From contig NZ_NFLE01000027.1 of NCBI RefSeq assembly GCF_002160755.1, forward strand, positions 1-56,725: a stretch of DNA of 56,725 nucleotides, given 5' to 3'. A program made the position numbers and the translations under genes. This document shows positions 1 to 7,837 of the stretch, one piece after another. The notes under the pieces are model-generated. The model was given only the letters and a program-made list of their open reading frames with translations, did not search any database and was not told the origin of the DNA. This stretch comes from Lachnoclostridium sp. An14 (GTDB lineage: Bacteria; Bacillota; Clostridia; Lachnospirales; Lachnospiraceae). Position 1 is the stretch's first letter, and each line of letters begins with the position of its first letter.

Positions 1-60
1 GTGGGGGCCAGCGGGTGGGGTGAAGTTGGCCCGGCTGAGGGGTGGTTTGGTTGTGAGCCC

Positions 61-213
61 GGCGGCCGGGCGGAAAACTCGGTAAAATGGCGGTGCTTCC
101 GGCTGCGAACCGGCGGCCGGGCGGAAAACTTGGTAAAATGGCGATGGTTCCGGCTGCGAACCGGCGGCCGGGCGGAAAACTCAGTAAAATGGCGGTGGTT
201 CCGGCTGCGAACC
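61..213. repeat. Three tandem copies of a 51-bp GC-rich repeat
   Basis: Units begin at 61, 112 and 163, each starting GGCGGCCGGGCGGAAAACT and ending CTGCGAACC; they differ at only a few positions and a fourth unit decays after 214. The period is a multiple of three, so the frame open from base 1 to 264 reads as a 17-residue repeat, but I cannot show that it is translated. It could be the 3' end of a gene that begins outside the window or a non-coding minisatellite. Confidence 0.85.
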
Positions 214-570
214 GGCAAAGAGCCGGCAGCCAGAGGGCAGCTTGTTGATCCGGCGGCGGACTAGGCATCCGGTGGAAGGTTCAGCAACCCAGCAGGCGGA
301 GTGATGGCCTGGCAGCCATTCCGGCAGCTGGGTGATTTGAAGGGTAATTGGCGCGTTCTGGGGAACCGGAGCCTGTCAGCTCTGCGGTTTCGTGATTAAA
401 GCACTCTGCAAAACGCGTGCCTTACCATTCTGTTCCTTTGGCACCCGAATGCTTAGCCGATAAAACATATCTGCATATGTTTTTTTCCATGTTTTGTTTC
501 CATATTTTCTCTCAACAGCAGAATTTTCTGTTCTGGCAATTTATTTTCATTAACCGTTTCCAACCGTCTT
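214..570. other. Intergenic stretch without a recognisable gene
   Basis: Between the tandem repeat and the 3' end of the leftward leucine-rich-repeat gene I find no convincing coding frame or hairpin terminator. The first part stays GC-rich and shares short words with the repeat; the part after about 410 becomes T-rich. Confidence 0.4.
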
Positions 571-1551
571 TTACAGTTCAAATGTCCGCCGTTTTGGCCG
601 AAACTTCCGGTGGCGGTAATCCATCAGCACGGACAGCCCTTCTGCCGCCTGGGCCTTTCCTGCTGCCTCGATGGCGGCCGCCAGGTCGTTTTCGTCAAAA
701 TCCACGGTATCCAGCAGCCATTTTAATCCCGCCGTATCCTGCTCTTTAAAAAACCAGGACGCCGCTCCCGTCTTATGGGCTGATAAATACTCCAGATACC
801 GCTCCCTGGCCTCCGCCGTCAGGCTGACCGGCCCACGAAGACGGCCAACCGCCGCCTCTACTGCCAGTTCTTCCCGATCCAGAATCACCAGATTTTCAAA
901 CTGGGCGTCATAATCCTTAAACTGCAAATCTCTCCCATCAAAACAGTACCGGTAAAAATGACCGCTGCCGTACACCTTCACCGACACAATCCTGGCAGGC
1001 GTATTTTCAACCGCATCCTCATAAAACTCCGGAAATACCAACCGGGTACTGCCCTCCTTCGTCCGGTAGGTCACGTGCACCTCCTGGCGCAGCTCCGACA
1101 AAATATCCTTGAGCCCCGGCCGCGGGACGTCCGGTTCCATGGTAATATCCAGATGCGTAAGATGCTTACAGCCAGTAAACGCTCCAGCCCCAATATCGTT
1201 GAAGGTGCTGTGACAGACGAGGCGCTCCCACTGATGGCAGTTGTAAAACGCATATTTCCCCGCCTTTCTCACAGAACTGGGCAGAGCCAGGGTTTTTAGA
1301 CGGTTTCCTTCGATGAGCGGTGGCTCCTTCCCACTCTCGTGGGCCACGGTCCACTCCCCCGCCGGCGCCGTCCGTTTCCCCTCGGAAAACACATACGGCC
1401 CCAGTTCCGTCACCGGCAGCCCTTCGATTGTTTCCGGAATCAACGCAGTGTCCCCATAACCCCGGCAGGCATTGACCCGGATCTCCCGGCCATTATTTAT
1501 TCTCTCATACAGACACTCCGCAGTGTCCTGGCAATGTTCTCCTGTCGTCAT
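571..1551 (-). CDS. Leucine-rich repeat (BspA/LRR_5-like) protein
   Basis: A 326-residue protein without signal peptide or membrane segment. Residues about 30-150 carry degenerate LRR_5/BspA-type units of the kind 'LxxLxLPSSVRKAGKYAFYNC' and 'IGAGAFTGCKHLTHLDI', in which predicted strands precede an AF.(N/G)C turn. The C-terminal half is helical and unassigned. Such intracellular LRR proteins are common in Lachnospiraceae and are thought to mediate protein contacts; no specific partner can be inferred here. The ATG at 1551 follows an AAGAGGG ribosome binding site. It stands alone, with an AT-rich region upstream. Confidence 0.75.
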   Translation of the reverse strand: MTTGEHCQDTAECLYERINNGREIRVNACRGYGDTALIPETIEGLPVTELGPYVFSEGKRTAPAGEWTVAHESGKEPPLIEGNRLKTLALPSSVRKAGKYAFYNCHQWERLVCHSTFNDIGAGAFTGCKHLTHLDITMEPDVPRPGLKDILSELRQEVHVTYRTKEGSTRLVFPEFYEDAVENTPARIVSVKVYGSGHFYRYCFDGRDLQFKDYDAQFENLVILDREELAVEAAVGRLRGPVSLTAEARERYLEYLSAHKTGAASWFFKEQDTAGLKWLLDTVDFDENDLAAAIEAAGKAQAAEGLSVLMDYRHRKFRPKRRTFEL

Positions 1552-1781
1552 AGAATCCCTCTTTCTTATACGATTTTTAGTTTATCATGGTTAGGCGGGG
1601 GTGTAAAGGAGACCGGTGGGATTTTTCGGGTGGAGAGATGGGTAGAAAAAAAGACTGCCGACGGAATTCATCTGCAATCTTTTTCTCCAAAAACCAACCT
1701 ATTTTTTCAATCCACAGGCGTTTGCCTGACAAAATAATCCGCATTTTTCTCATTTTTTCTTTAATAGATTAGTATTTGGCA

Positions 1782-1810
1782 TTGAAACAAATGAGAACAT
1801 ATGCTATATT
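1782..1810 (+). promoter_or_regulatory. Sigma-A promoter of the small peptide gene
   Basis: TTGAAA at 1782-1787, a 17-bp spacer and TATATT at 1805-1810. The predicted start near 1817 would give a leader of about 54 nt before the ATG at 1871. Confidence 0.6.
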
Positions 1811-1870
1811 TAAATTAGAAAAACAACTCTCTGCAAGAATAGTCTCATTTTATAAGAGGAGGTAATATAA

Positions 1871-1954
1871 ATGAAATTGTTTGACTTTAAAGATATTATG
1901 GCGTTTGGATCATTTATGATTCAATTTCTAATGCTTATAAATTCAATTCATTAG
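1871..1954 (+). CDS. 27-residue holin-like (type I toxin-like) peptide
   Basis: The frame reads MKLFDFKDIMAFGSFM followed by a second hydrophobic run and a polar end. It has a short charged N-terminus, then one membrane-spanning stretch at about residues 9-24. The pattern 'phenylalanine-rich start, I/L-M-x-FG-x-F-x-x-x-x-L-x-x-I' is what I know from the putative holin-like toxin peptides of Firmicutes. AGGAGGT lies at 1857-1863, 7 nt before the ATG, and a good promoter lies upstream, so translation is likely. A leftward promoter candidate at 2071-2098 could give an antisense RNA across its 3' end. The function is inferred from shape and layout only; it may be a TxpA/BsrG-type toxin or a small membrane peptide with another role. 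Confidence 0.55.
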   Translation: MKLFDFKDIMAFGSFMIQFLMLINSIH

Positions 1955-2070
1955 CAAAATATAAATTATGGAAACCCATTTTCAATACACTGTAGAAGGT
2001 ATGAAAAGGCATCGTTCCCGTACTCTTATTTTGCAATAGTCAATACGTATTCATCTTGCAAGAGATTGTT

Positions 2071-2098
2071 ATCATATTACCTAATTTAGCATAGCAAA
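2071..2098 (-). promoter_or_regulatory. Possible leftward promoter antisense to the small peptide gene
   Basis: Read on the minus strand: TTTGCT (2093-2098), 16 bp, TATGAT (2071-2076). Transcription from about 2064 would run against the 3' part of the 27-codon gene, as antitoxin RNAs do in convergent type I systems. The -35 box is weak and I could not find a clear terminator for the RNA. Confidence 0.3.
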
Positions 2099-2152
2099 AA
2101 CAAAACTTCAATAATTTCGCCACTATTTCAATTTAGCATTTCAATAAACGCA

Positions 2153-2182
2153 GACAGGCGGCCTCCATTCCCGCCGCCTGTC
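2153..2182 (-). terminator. Strong hairpin downstream of the metallophosphoesterase
   Basis: GACAGGCGGC at 2153-2162 pairs perfectly with GCCGCCTGTC at 2173-2182. The T-tract on the minus strand is poor (TGCGTTTATT), so it may be a terminator or an mRNA 3'-end stabiliser for the phn operon. Confidence 0.6.
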
Positions 2183-2191
2183 CCCGATTTC

Positions 2192-3011
2192 CTATTTCCA
2201 AAAAAATTCCCCCAACAACCGCCCAGTATCAAAGGTTTCGATCCGGCGTTCTAGCACCCGTCCCTGATCCAGCACAATCAAACTGTAACCGAACTTCTCC
2301 CGGAAACGAACTGCACCGTTGTCCAGGTTTTCCCCGTAAAAAGACATTCCATCCACAGTGAAACAAGGCTTATCCGCCAATAGCCCTTCAAAATTGTGGT
2401 GGGTGTGTCCACACAGGATGCAGGAAATCTGGGATTTCCGAATCAGCTCCAGAAATTCCCCGCTGCATTTCACAGGTAAAACCGGCCCCTGGTATGGAAT
2501 CATGTGATGATGAGTCATCAGCACCGTCTGGCGTTCACCGGCAGCAGCCAACGTAGCGCGCAGCCACTCTATCTGTCCTGCCACAAAATCGCCGTTGGGA
2601 TTTCCCTGAACAGAATTGTCCAGAGATATAAAACACGTATCTCCAAATGTTTGTGTCCAGTTATAAGGCTGTGTACCTTCTTCTCCCAACCATCCAGCGC
2701 GGAAACTCTGTTTACTGTCATGATTTCCTAGCGTAACAGCAACTGGCACCCCTGCGGCTTTTTCATAAATAAAGGTTCGAAGCGCGCGGTAATCCTCCTC
2801 ATCTCCATCCTCACAGAGGTCACCGGAAATCGCAATGAGATCCGGCCGTTTTCCCTGGTTTCTACACTCCGCAAAAGCCCTCTCCAGGCAAATGCCCAGG
2901 GAGATCAGCGGATTTCTCATGGCATACAAAACGCCCCCGTATCCCTCGCCGCACTCCTTATAGGTGTTTCGGAAATGAATATCTGATATATGTAAAATTA
3001 TGATCGCTCAT
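2192..3011 (-). CDS. Calcineurin-like metallophosphoesterase, apparent frameshift at codon 3
   Basis: All metallophosphoesterase motifs are present in one frame: HISDIHF just before the first in-frame TTG/ATG, ISGDLCEDGDE, LGNHDS, MTHHHM and CGHTHHN, which together form the dinuclear metal site. The first metal-binding motif (DxH) lies upstream of any usual start codon in that frame. The best start is ATG 3009-3011, 7 nt after GGAGAGG, but it is one base out of frame; removing one base between 3005 and 3008 would give MSIILHISDIHF. Alternatively an AUC, AUA or AUU codon at 2996-3004 is used. It is the last gene of the phn operon, 17 nt after phnE, so it probably acts on a phosphoester linked to phosphonate or phosphite use; the substrate cannot be read from sequence. 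Confidence 0.75.
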
Positions 3012-3028
3012 CCACCTGCCTCTCCAGC

Positions 3029-3826
3029 TTATCGCAGCTTTTTCCGGATGACGCCCGCCAGGGTATCAATCGCAAACACGGCAATCACAACGCCGATGAG
3101 GATAATGCTGACCCGATCCCATTTTCTCGCCTGAATGGCAAAGATCAGCGGAGCTCCAATTCCTCCGGCTCCCACCAAGCCCAATGTAGACGCGCTGCGC
3201 ACCGCGATCTCAAAATGGTTCAGGGACAGGGAGCTGTAAATGGGCATCAGCTGCGGAACTCTGGCAAAAAACATATTCTGCCAAAATCCAGCCCCCACTG
3301 CTGTCATCGCCTCCACCGGACCTTCATCCATGGCCTCCATTTCCTCCGTATAAAGCTTTCCCAGCATACCAATCTGGTGCACTCCAATAGCCAGCACTCC
3401 CGCAAATGGCCCCGGCCCCACCATTCGTACAAAAATGATAGCGTACACCAGCTCCGGAAATGCCCGCAGCACGTTAAGGATAAATTTCCCAATTTTTGCC
3501 ACCCATGGGCAGGTACGCCACAGATTAGAAGAACTTATGAGCGTGAACGGAAGGGCCAGCACCGTAGCAATCGCCGTCCCCAAAAACGCAATTCCCACCG
3601 TAAGAAGCAAAAGGCTTACCAAATCTTCACCACTGCCGTCATAGAAAAATCCCCAATCCGGCCTTGTCAGCCCCTTAAATACTTCCCCGGCCATAGAGGC
3701 TGAAAAATACTCCAGCCCTGAATAATCAATCCCGGCTGCGGAAACCAGAATCACCGCTGCCGTCACAATCGCAGCAGCCCAGGTTTTCCATTTTCTATTA
3801 TTCATTGCTCTCTCTGCGCCCATCAT
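3029..3826 (-). CDS. phnE: Phosphonate-type ABC transporter permease (second)
   Basis: A 265-residue inner-membrane permease with about six hydrophobic segments and the EAA-like cytoplasmic loop around 'EAMTAVGAGFWQNMFFARVP', which contacts the ATPase. The 'SASTLGLVGAGGIG' segment is typical of PhnE proteins. Its ATG overlaps the stop of the upstream permease in an ATGA, implying translational coupling. Two PhnE-type permeases probably form a heterodimeric channel with PhnC and PhnD. Substrate may be phosphonate, phosphite or a related phosphorus compound; no C-P lyase genes are in the window. Confidence 0.9.
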   Translation of the reverse strand: MMGAERAMNNRKWKTWAAAIVTAAVILVSAAGIDYSGLEYFSASMAGEVFKGLTRPDWGFFYDGSGEDLVSLLLLTVGIAFLGTAIATVLALPFTLISSSNLWRTCPWVAKIGKFILNVLRAFPELVYAIIFVRMVGPGPFAGVLAIGVHQIGMLGKLYTEEMEAMDEGPVEAMTAVGAGFWQNMFFARVPQLMPIYSSLSLNHFEIAVRSASTLGLVGAGGIGAPLIFAIQARKWDRVSIILIGVVIAVFAIDTLAGVIRKKLR

Positions 3827-4602
3827 GACAGCCTCCTTCTGGCCGCCTCGCTGACTCCGTCAACGATGGCCACCACCACAAGTATCATCAAAATGATCAC
3901 CGAAACCCGGCTGTACTGGAGCAGCGCCAGGGAGGAATTTAAGATCACGCCGATTCCCCCGGCTCCCACATATCCCAATACTGTGGACGCCCGCACGTTC
4001 ACCTCCAAGGCATACAACGTATAGCCCGCTACCTGACTCATGATCTGAGGCGCCACCGACCAGAAGGCAATCTGCACCTTATTGGCACCTACCGACTCCG
4101 CTGCCTCAATGGGCCCTTCATCCACAGTCTCAATCGCCTCATAAATCAACTGGGACACCATTCCGAAGGTAAATACGGCGATGGTCAGCACACCCGTAAG
4201 CTCTCCGATTCCCATAATCGCCACCATAAGGGCAGCCAATAAAAGATTGGGGATCGTCCGCACAATATCCAGGAAAAACCGCACCACCGTCGTTAATACC
4301 TGATTTCCAGTCACCGTAGTCGTCGCCAGAAAGGCCACCGGCACCGCAAATGCCACTCCGATAGCTGTTCCCACCACCGACATCTGCAGGGTGGAAATCA
4401 TCGGCCCGATGATATTGGGAATATAAGCAAAATCCGGCTGAAGAAAACGGGCCATAAAAATGGACATCTGCTCCGCATTACCAAATACTTCTGTAAAATC
4501 GGCCCCCGTCACTCCGGCGCTGGCCACCAGGCAGATCGCAATAATGACGGCAATAAACAGATGCTTATACCAGTTAAAATGAACGGTATCCTTAAGCCTC
4601 AT
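3823..4602 (-). CDS. phnE: Phosphonate-type ABC transporter permease (first)
   Basis: A 259-residue permease homologous to the next gene, with hydrophobic helices throughout and an EAA loop around 'EAAESVGANKVQIAFWSVAP'. The conserved 'RASTVLGYVGAGGIG' lies near residues 205-220. The start overlaps the end of phnC by 11 bp and the stop overlaps the second permease by 4 bp, so the operon is tightly coupled. Confidence 0.9.
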   Translation of the reverse strand: MRLKDTVHFNWYKHLFIAVIIAICLVASAGVTGADFTEVFGNAEQMSIFMARFLQPDFAYIPNIIGPMISTLQMSVVGTAIGVAFAVPVAFLATTTVTGNQVLTTVVRFFLDIVRTIPNLLLAALMVAIMGIGELTGVLTIAVFTFGMVSQLIYEAIETVDEGPIEAAESVGANKVQIAFWSVAPQIMSQVAGYTLYALEVNVRASTVLGYVGAGGIGVILNSSLALLQYSRVSVIILMILVVVAIVDGVSEAARRRLS

Positions 4603-5365
4603 CCTGCGCCCCTTCCTTCTCCTCCAGAATATTTCTACCGTAAATCTCCGTCAATTCCTTTCCACCCAGCTTCTCCGGAGTTCCGTCAAATACCACGCAG
4701 CCACTTTTAAATCCTATGATACGGCTGGAAAACTGCTTTGCCAGCTGTACAGAATGAATGTTTACAATGACCGTCTTTCCCATGGTCTGGTTGATCTGTT
4801 TCAGATCCTGCATGATTTTCTGGGTTGTGATCGGATCTAAGGACGCTACCGGCTCATCTGCCAGAATGATGTCCGCCTGCTGCACCAACGTCCTGGCAAT
4901 GGACACCCGCTGCTGCTGTCCTCCGGAAAGCTCATCGCTCCTGGAATGGAGCTTATCCAACAGGCCTACCCGCTCCAGGGCGTCGTTTGCCAGCTCATAA
5001 TCCTCTTTGGAAAAAATGCCCAGAATACTTTTCCAGGTAGAATAGTAGCCTAGACGTCCAGACAGCACATTTTTCTGCACTGTGCTCCGTTTCACCAGGT
5101 TGAAGTTCTGAGAAATCATCCCGATGCGCCGGCGAATCGCCCGCAGTTCTTTTTTACCGGCTTTTGTAACCGAACGGCCATTTACGCAGACCTCGCCCTC
5201 TGTAATGTCATTGAGCCGGTTGATAGAGCGCAAAAACGTACTCTTTCCAGCTCCGCTCAGCCCAATGATGGACACAAACTCTCCATTCCCGATAGTCAGG
5301 TTCACATCTTGAAGACCCCTGACTCCATTGCTGTAAATCTTGGAAACGTGCTCAAAGGTTATCAT
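4592..5365 (-). CDS. phnC: Phosphonate-type ABC transporter ATP-binding protein
   Basis: A 257-residue ABC ATPase. Walker A GLSGAGKST at 35-43, Q-loop near Q86, signature LSGGQQQR at 147-154, Walker B with ILADEPVASLD at about 167-177 and the switch histidine in VNIHSV near 204. It powers import through the two PhnE permeases encoded downstream. It starts 13 bp after phnD. PhnC-type ATPases form a recognisable subgroup near methionine and amino-acid importers; placement rests on the phnD-phnE-phnE neighbours. Confidence 0.92.
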   Translation of the reverse strand: MITFEHVSKIYSNGVRGLQDVNLTIGNGEFVSIIGLSGAGKSTFLRSINRLNDITEGEVCVNGRSVTKAGKKELRAIRRRIGMISQNFNLVKRSTVQKNVLSGRLGYYSTWKSILGIFSKEDYELANDALERVGLLDKLHSRSDELSGGQQQRVSIARTLVQQADIILADEPVASLDPITTQKIMQDLKQINQTMGKTVIVNIHSVQLAKQFSSRIIGFKSGCVVFDGTPEKLGGKELTEIYGRNILEEKEGAQDEA

Positions 5366-5378
5366 GGTCCTTCCCCTC

Positions 5379-6302
5379 TTATTCCGCAGCCTTAGCCGTG
5401 TAATCCTTTACTGTATCGTATACGGACTCGTCCACTTCCTCATATCCCAGATGGCTCCAAAGACTCATGGCATCAGAACCCGCCTCGTCGTTCTTCATAT
5501 TTAAGAACACATCCTTCACCTGCGTCACCAGCTCCTCATCCATGTCCGGCTGCACGGCAATAGCGTCATTGGGAATATCTCCTTCCGTAAGGTACAGAAC
5601 ATTCAACGTCTCAAACAGATCTTCCTCCGGGAACACGCCCTGAAATACATTTCTCGCTCCTTCAAATACGAAACAGGCGTCCTGCTGTCCGTTGAGCACA
5701 GCCGTCATCTCGCTGGGAATATCGTTCACCGTGGTAAGAGTACAATCCTTTGTAGGATCAATTCCCAGATTCTTCATCTCCGCAACCGGGTAAATATAAC
5801 CGCTGGCAGAATTGGGGCTTAAGGTGGCAATCCGCTTTCCCTTCAGATCCTCCAGTGTCTCCAGGCCGCTATCTGCCCTCACCAGCACCTCACCCTTAAA
5901 GGTTCCGCTAAGCTCTCCTTCCTTGGGAAGTCCTGTCTCCTGGTCATAAGCTCCAAGCTGAGAAGTCAGAATCGCTTTCGCGGCTCCCTGATCTCTGGCC
6001 TGCACATAAGCTGCTGGAGGCATAATACCAATATCCACCTGTCCGGAGGCCATCGCCTCCACAATAGTAGAATAGTCTGTGGCCAAAGTTACATTCACGG
6101 GACGGCCCAGTTTCTCTGTCAGATACTCCGCAAACGGTTTCGCCTTTGCCTCCATGGATCCATCATTATTAGTGGGAACAAACTGTACGTTCAGCTCCTG
6201 TACCTCATTCTCCGGCTCACTCTTTCCGCCGCACCCGGCCAACGCCAGCAGGCTCATTCCCAAAACAACTGTACCAACCAAAACCTTGTTTCTCAATCTC
6301 AT
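5379..6302 (-). CDS. phnD: Phosphate/phosphite/phosphonate-binding lipoprotein
   Basis: A substrate-binding protein of the PhnD family (SBP_bac type, about 307 residues). The N-terminus has two charged residues, a hydrophobic core and the lipobox LAGCGG, so Cys24 should be lipidated and the protein tethered outside the membrane. 'TLSPNSASGYIYP' and 'YSTIVEAMASGQVDIGIMPP' match the ligand-pocket segments of the family. I chose the ATG at 6302 because AAAGGAGAT lies just upstream and the signal peptide starts there; an open frame continues to 6380 but runs into the promoter. First gene of phnDCEE. Confidence 0.92.
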   Translation of the reverse strand: MRLRNKVLVGTVVLGMSLLALAGCGGKSEPENEVQELNVQFVPTNNDGSMEAKAKPFAEYLTEKLGRPVNVTLATDYSTIVEAMASGQVDIGIMPPAAYVQARDQGAAKAILTSQLGAYDQETGLPKEGELSGTFKGEVLVRADSGLETLEDLKGKRIATLSPNSASGYIYPVAEMKNLGIDPTKDCTLTTVNDIPSEMTAVLNGQQDACFVFEGARNVFQGVFPEEDLFETLNVLYLTEGDIPNDAIAVQPDMDEELVTQVKDVFLNMKNDEAGSDAMSLWSHLGYEEVDESVYDTVKDYTAKAAE

Positions 6303-6345
6303 TTTCTTATCTCCTTTGCAACCAGAGGTCTCTCTTTTCTGCTTG

Positions 6346-6374
6346 AGTATAACAAGGCAAACCGCTGCGATAAA
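6346..6374 (-). promoter_or_regulatory. Promoter of the phn operon
   Basis: On the minus strand TATACT (6346-6351) is preceded at 17 bp by TTTATC (6369-6374), a poor -35 element, as expected for an activator-dependent promoter. The predicted start is about 6339. Confidence 0.6.
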
Positions 6375-6386
6375 TGACATATGTCA
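6375..6386. promoter_or_regulatory. CRP-like operator TGACATATGTCA
   Basis: A perfect 12-bp palindrome. Read leftward it is TGTGACATATGTCATT, very close to the CRP consensus TGTGA-N6-TCACA. Its centre lies 41.5 bp upstream of the predicted phn transcription start, the classical class II activator position, and the neighbouring divergent gene encodes a Crp/Fnr-family protein. Confidence 0.65.
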
Positions 6387-6501
6387 CATGAAATTCACTT
6401 TTTACCTTTATTTCTTCAAAATTTTACAAGAAATTATTTATAAGCAGGATTTTTATAAGCCTATTTTCTTATCAATTATCTATATAACTAATGGATTGAT
6501 A

Positions 6502-6530
6502 TTGCAGCTAGAAACGCTGTATTTTATAAT
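6502..6530 (+). promoter_or_regulatory. Promoter of the Crp/Fnr regulator
   Basis: TTGCAG at 6502-6507, 17 bp, TATAAT at 6525-6530; start near 6537, giving a very short leader that holds the AAAGGA ribosome binding site. Confidence 0.65.
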
Positions 6531-6556
6531 AGGAAACAAGAAAGGAACCAGAACAT

Positions 6557-7246
6557 ATGAAACGTGAAACCACCCTATCCAAACTCTCCGCCTGCATTCG
6601 GGACAACCATCTGCAGCGGTATATGGAATCGGATTTGCTCTCCATCTCCGAATTGGTTTATTTTGATAAAAATGAATATCTGATCCAGGCAGGTTTTCCC
6701 TCAGACCACCTGTATTTTTTAGTAAGCGGAGAAGTCATCATTTCCTCCTACACTGCTACAGACAAAAGCACCTGCGTCAGCTACTGCCGAAAACCTACTA
6801 TGATCGGTGAAGCAGCCTCGCTGTGGCAGATGATCCCCAGCCGCAGTGTCCGGGCGATCACCTCCTGCGTCTGCATAGCCATCAACCTGAATCTTCACCG
6901 CCAGAAACTACTCCACGACCGCCTGTTCCTTCAGAACGTCTGTCAGGTCCTGGCCTACAAATTGAATGATGAAAACGGCCTCTGCGGCAATCTCTCCGAG
7001 GCCCTGGAAATACGGCTTTCCCGCTTTATCCTCTCCAACTCCCCCGGAGACACCTTCGCCTTCCAGCTCACCAACTGCGCTGACATTCTCAATACCAGTT
7101 ACCGCCATCTGCTGCGCATGATGAAGGGTTTCTGTATGATGGGCGCCCTGGAGAAAGGGAAAAACGGTTATCAAATACTTAACCGTAACCTGCTGCAGCA
7201 GATCTCCGAGGGCGCAGTGGCTGTCAACGGGATTTTGGAATCATAG
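6557..7246 (+). CDS. Crp/Fnr-family transcriptional regulator (YeiL-like)
   Basis: A 229-residue regulator. Residues about 15-125 form the cyclic-nucleotide-binding beta-barrel fold (DKNEYLIQAG, LYFLVSGEV, IGEAASLW), followed by a dimer helix and a C-terminal Crp-type winged helix at about 165-215 (TNCADILNTSYRHLLRMM). The arginine that binds cAMP phosphate in CRP is not clearly conserved, and no FNR-type cysteine cluster is seen, so the ligand is unknown. It is divergent from phnD, with a CRP-like site between them, and probably activates phn transcription. Its end overlaps the convergent nitroreductase by 6 bp. Confidence 0.85.
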   Translation: MKRETTLSKLSACIRDNHLQRYMESDLLSISELVYFDKNEYLIQAGFPSDHLYFLVSGEVIISSYTATDKSTCVSYCRKPTMIGEAASLWQMIPSRSVRAITSCVCIAINLNLHRQKLLHDRLFLQNVCQVLAYKLNDENGLCGNLSEALEIRLSRFILSNSPGDTFAFQLTNCADILNTSYRHLLRMMKGFCMMGALEKGKNGYQILNRNLLQQISEGAVAVNGILES

Positions 7247-7810
7247 AAGGATCTCCTCCAGCCCTCTCTTAGGCACATAGTGGATTCCATCCTTATCCCG
7301 ATAATACTTTATATCTCCGTCTTCCTTTACCGGCACCAGCATCACCGTCTCCTTCGGGCGGCCCAATGCCAGCACATTTGCCAGAGCGTATTTCTCTGTA
7401 TCTATTCCCAGCCCCGCCATCACCTTAGCCCGGTCCACACTGCCCAGAATACAGCCGCCATACCCGGCCTCCGCGGCGGAGAGCATAATCGTCTGGGCGC
7501 AGATGCCTACATCAATCGGCCGGTTCTTTCCCAGAGACAAATCGTCAAAGATTAAAACGTAGGCGCTCGGATACTCTCCCGGTTCCGGACCATCCCAATC
7601 CGGCAGCGCACCGGCCCATTTCAAACACGGAAAGATTAATTCCCGCTCCTCCTCTGACGTACAAATCTTGAATTTCAGCGACTGGCCATTCGCTGTAGAC
7701 GGCGTATAACGGACATTATCCACCCAATCCCGGAGCATTTCCTCCGGAATATCGTCCTCCTCGTAAAATCTCCGGATTGACCGGCTTGCCTTCAGCAAAT
7801 CCTTAAACAT
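7241..7810 (-). CDS. Nitroreductase-family flavoprotein
   Basis: A 189-residue protein of the nitroreductase fold, which binds FMN and uses NAD(P)H. The N-terminal 'ASRSIRRFYEEDDIPEEML' and 'RYTPSTANGQSLKF' are the phosphate- and FMN-contacting segments, and 'AAEAGYGGCILGSV' is the typical central helix. The ATG follows GGGAGG. It lies 27 bp after the DUF3783 gene and is probably cotranscribed with it. The physiological substrate is unknown. Confidence 0.88.
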   Translation of the reverse strand: MFKDLLKASRSIRRFYEEDDIPEEMLRDWVDNVRYTPSTANGQSLKFKICTSEEERELIFPCLKWAGALPDWDGPEPGEYPSAYVLIFDDLSLGKNRPIDVGICAQTIMLSAAEAGYGGCILGSVDRAKVMAGLGIDTEKYALANVLALGRPKETVMLVPVKEDGDIKYYRDKDGIHYVPKRGLEEILL

Positions 7811-7837
7811 ATGGTTTTCCTCCCGCTCTCCTGTGTC

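Larger units (their letters stand above)
1552..2191. other. AT-rich intergenic island
   Basis: About 640 bp that are clearly richer in A+T than the flanking genes. It contains a rightward promoter, a 27-codon reading frame with a near-perfect ribosome binding site, a possible leftward promoter facing it, and a strong hairpin at its right end. The base composition suggests an acquired or non-core segment; no transposase or attachment repeats are visible. Confidence 0.5.

Noticed and set aside
61-213. CRISPR array
   Set aside because: The units are head-to-tail with no unique spacers and no cas gene is near; it is a simple tandem repeat.
417-749. 110-codon plus-strand frame near the left end
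   Set aside because: Its second half is antisense to the leucine-rich-repeat gene and no start signal is seen.
6557-7246. FNR-type oxygen sensor
   Set aside because: The cysteines are scattered and lack the N-terminal FNR cluster pattern, so I call it only Crp/Fnr family.
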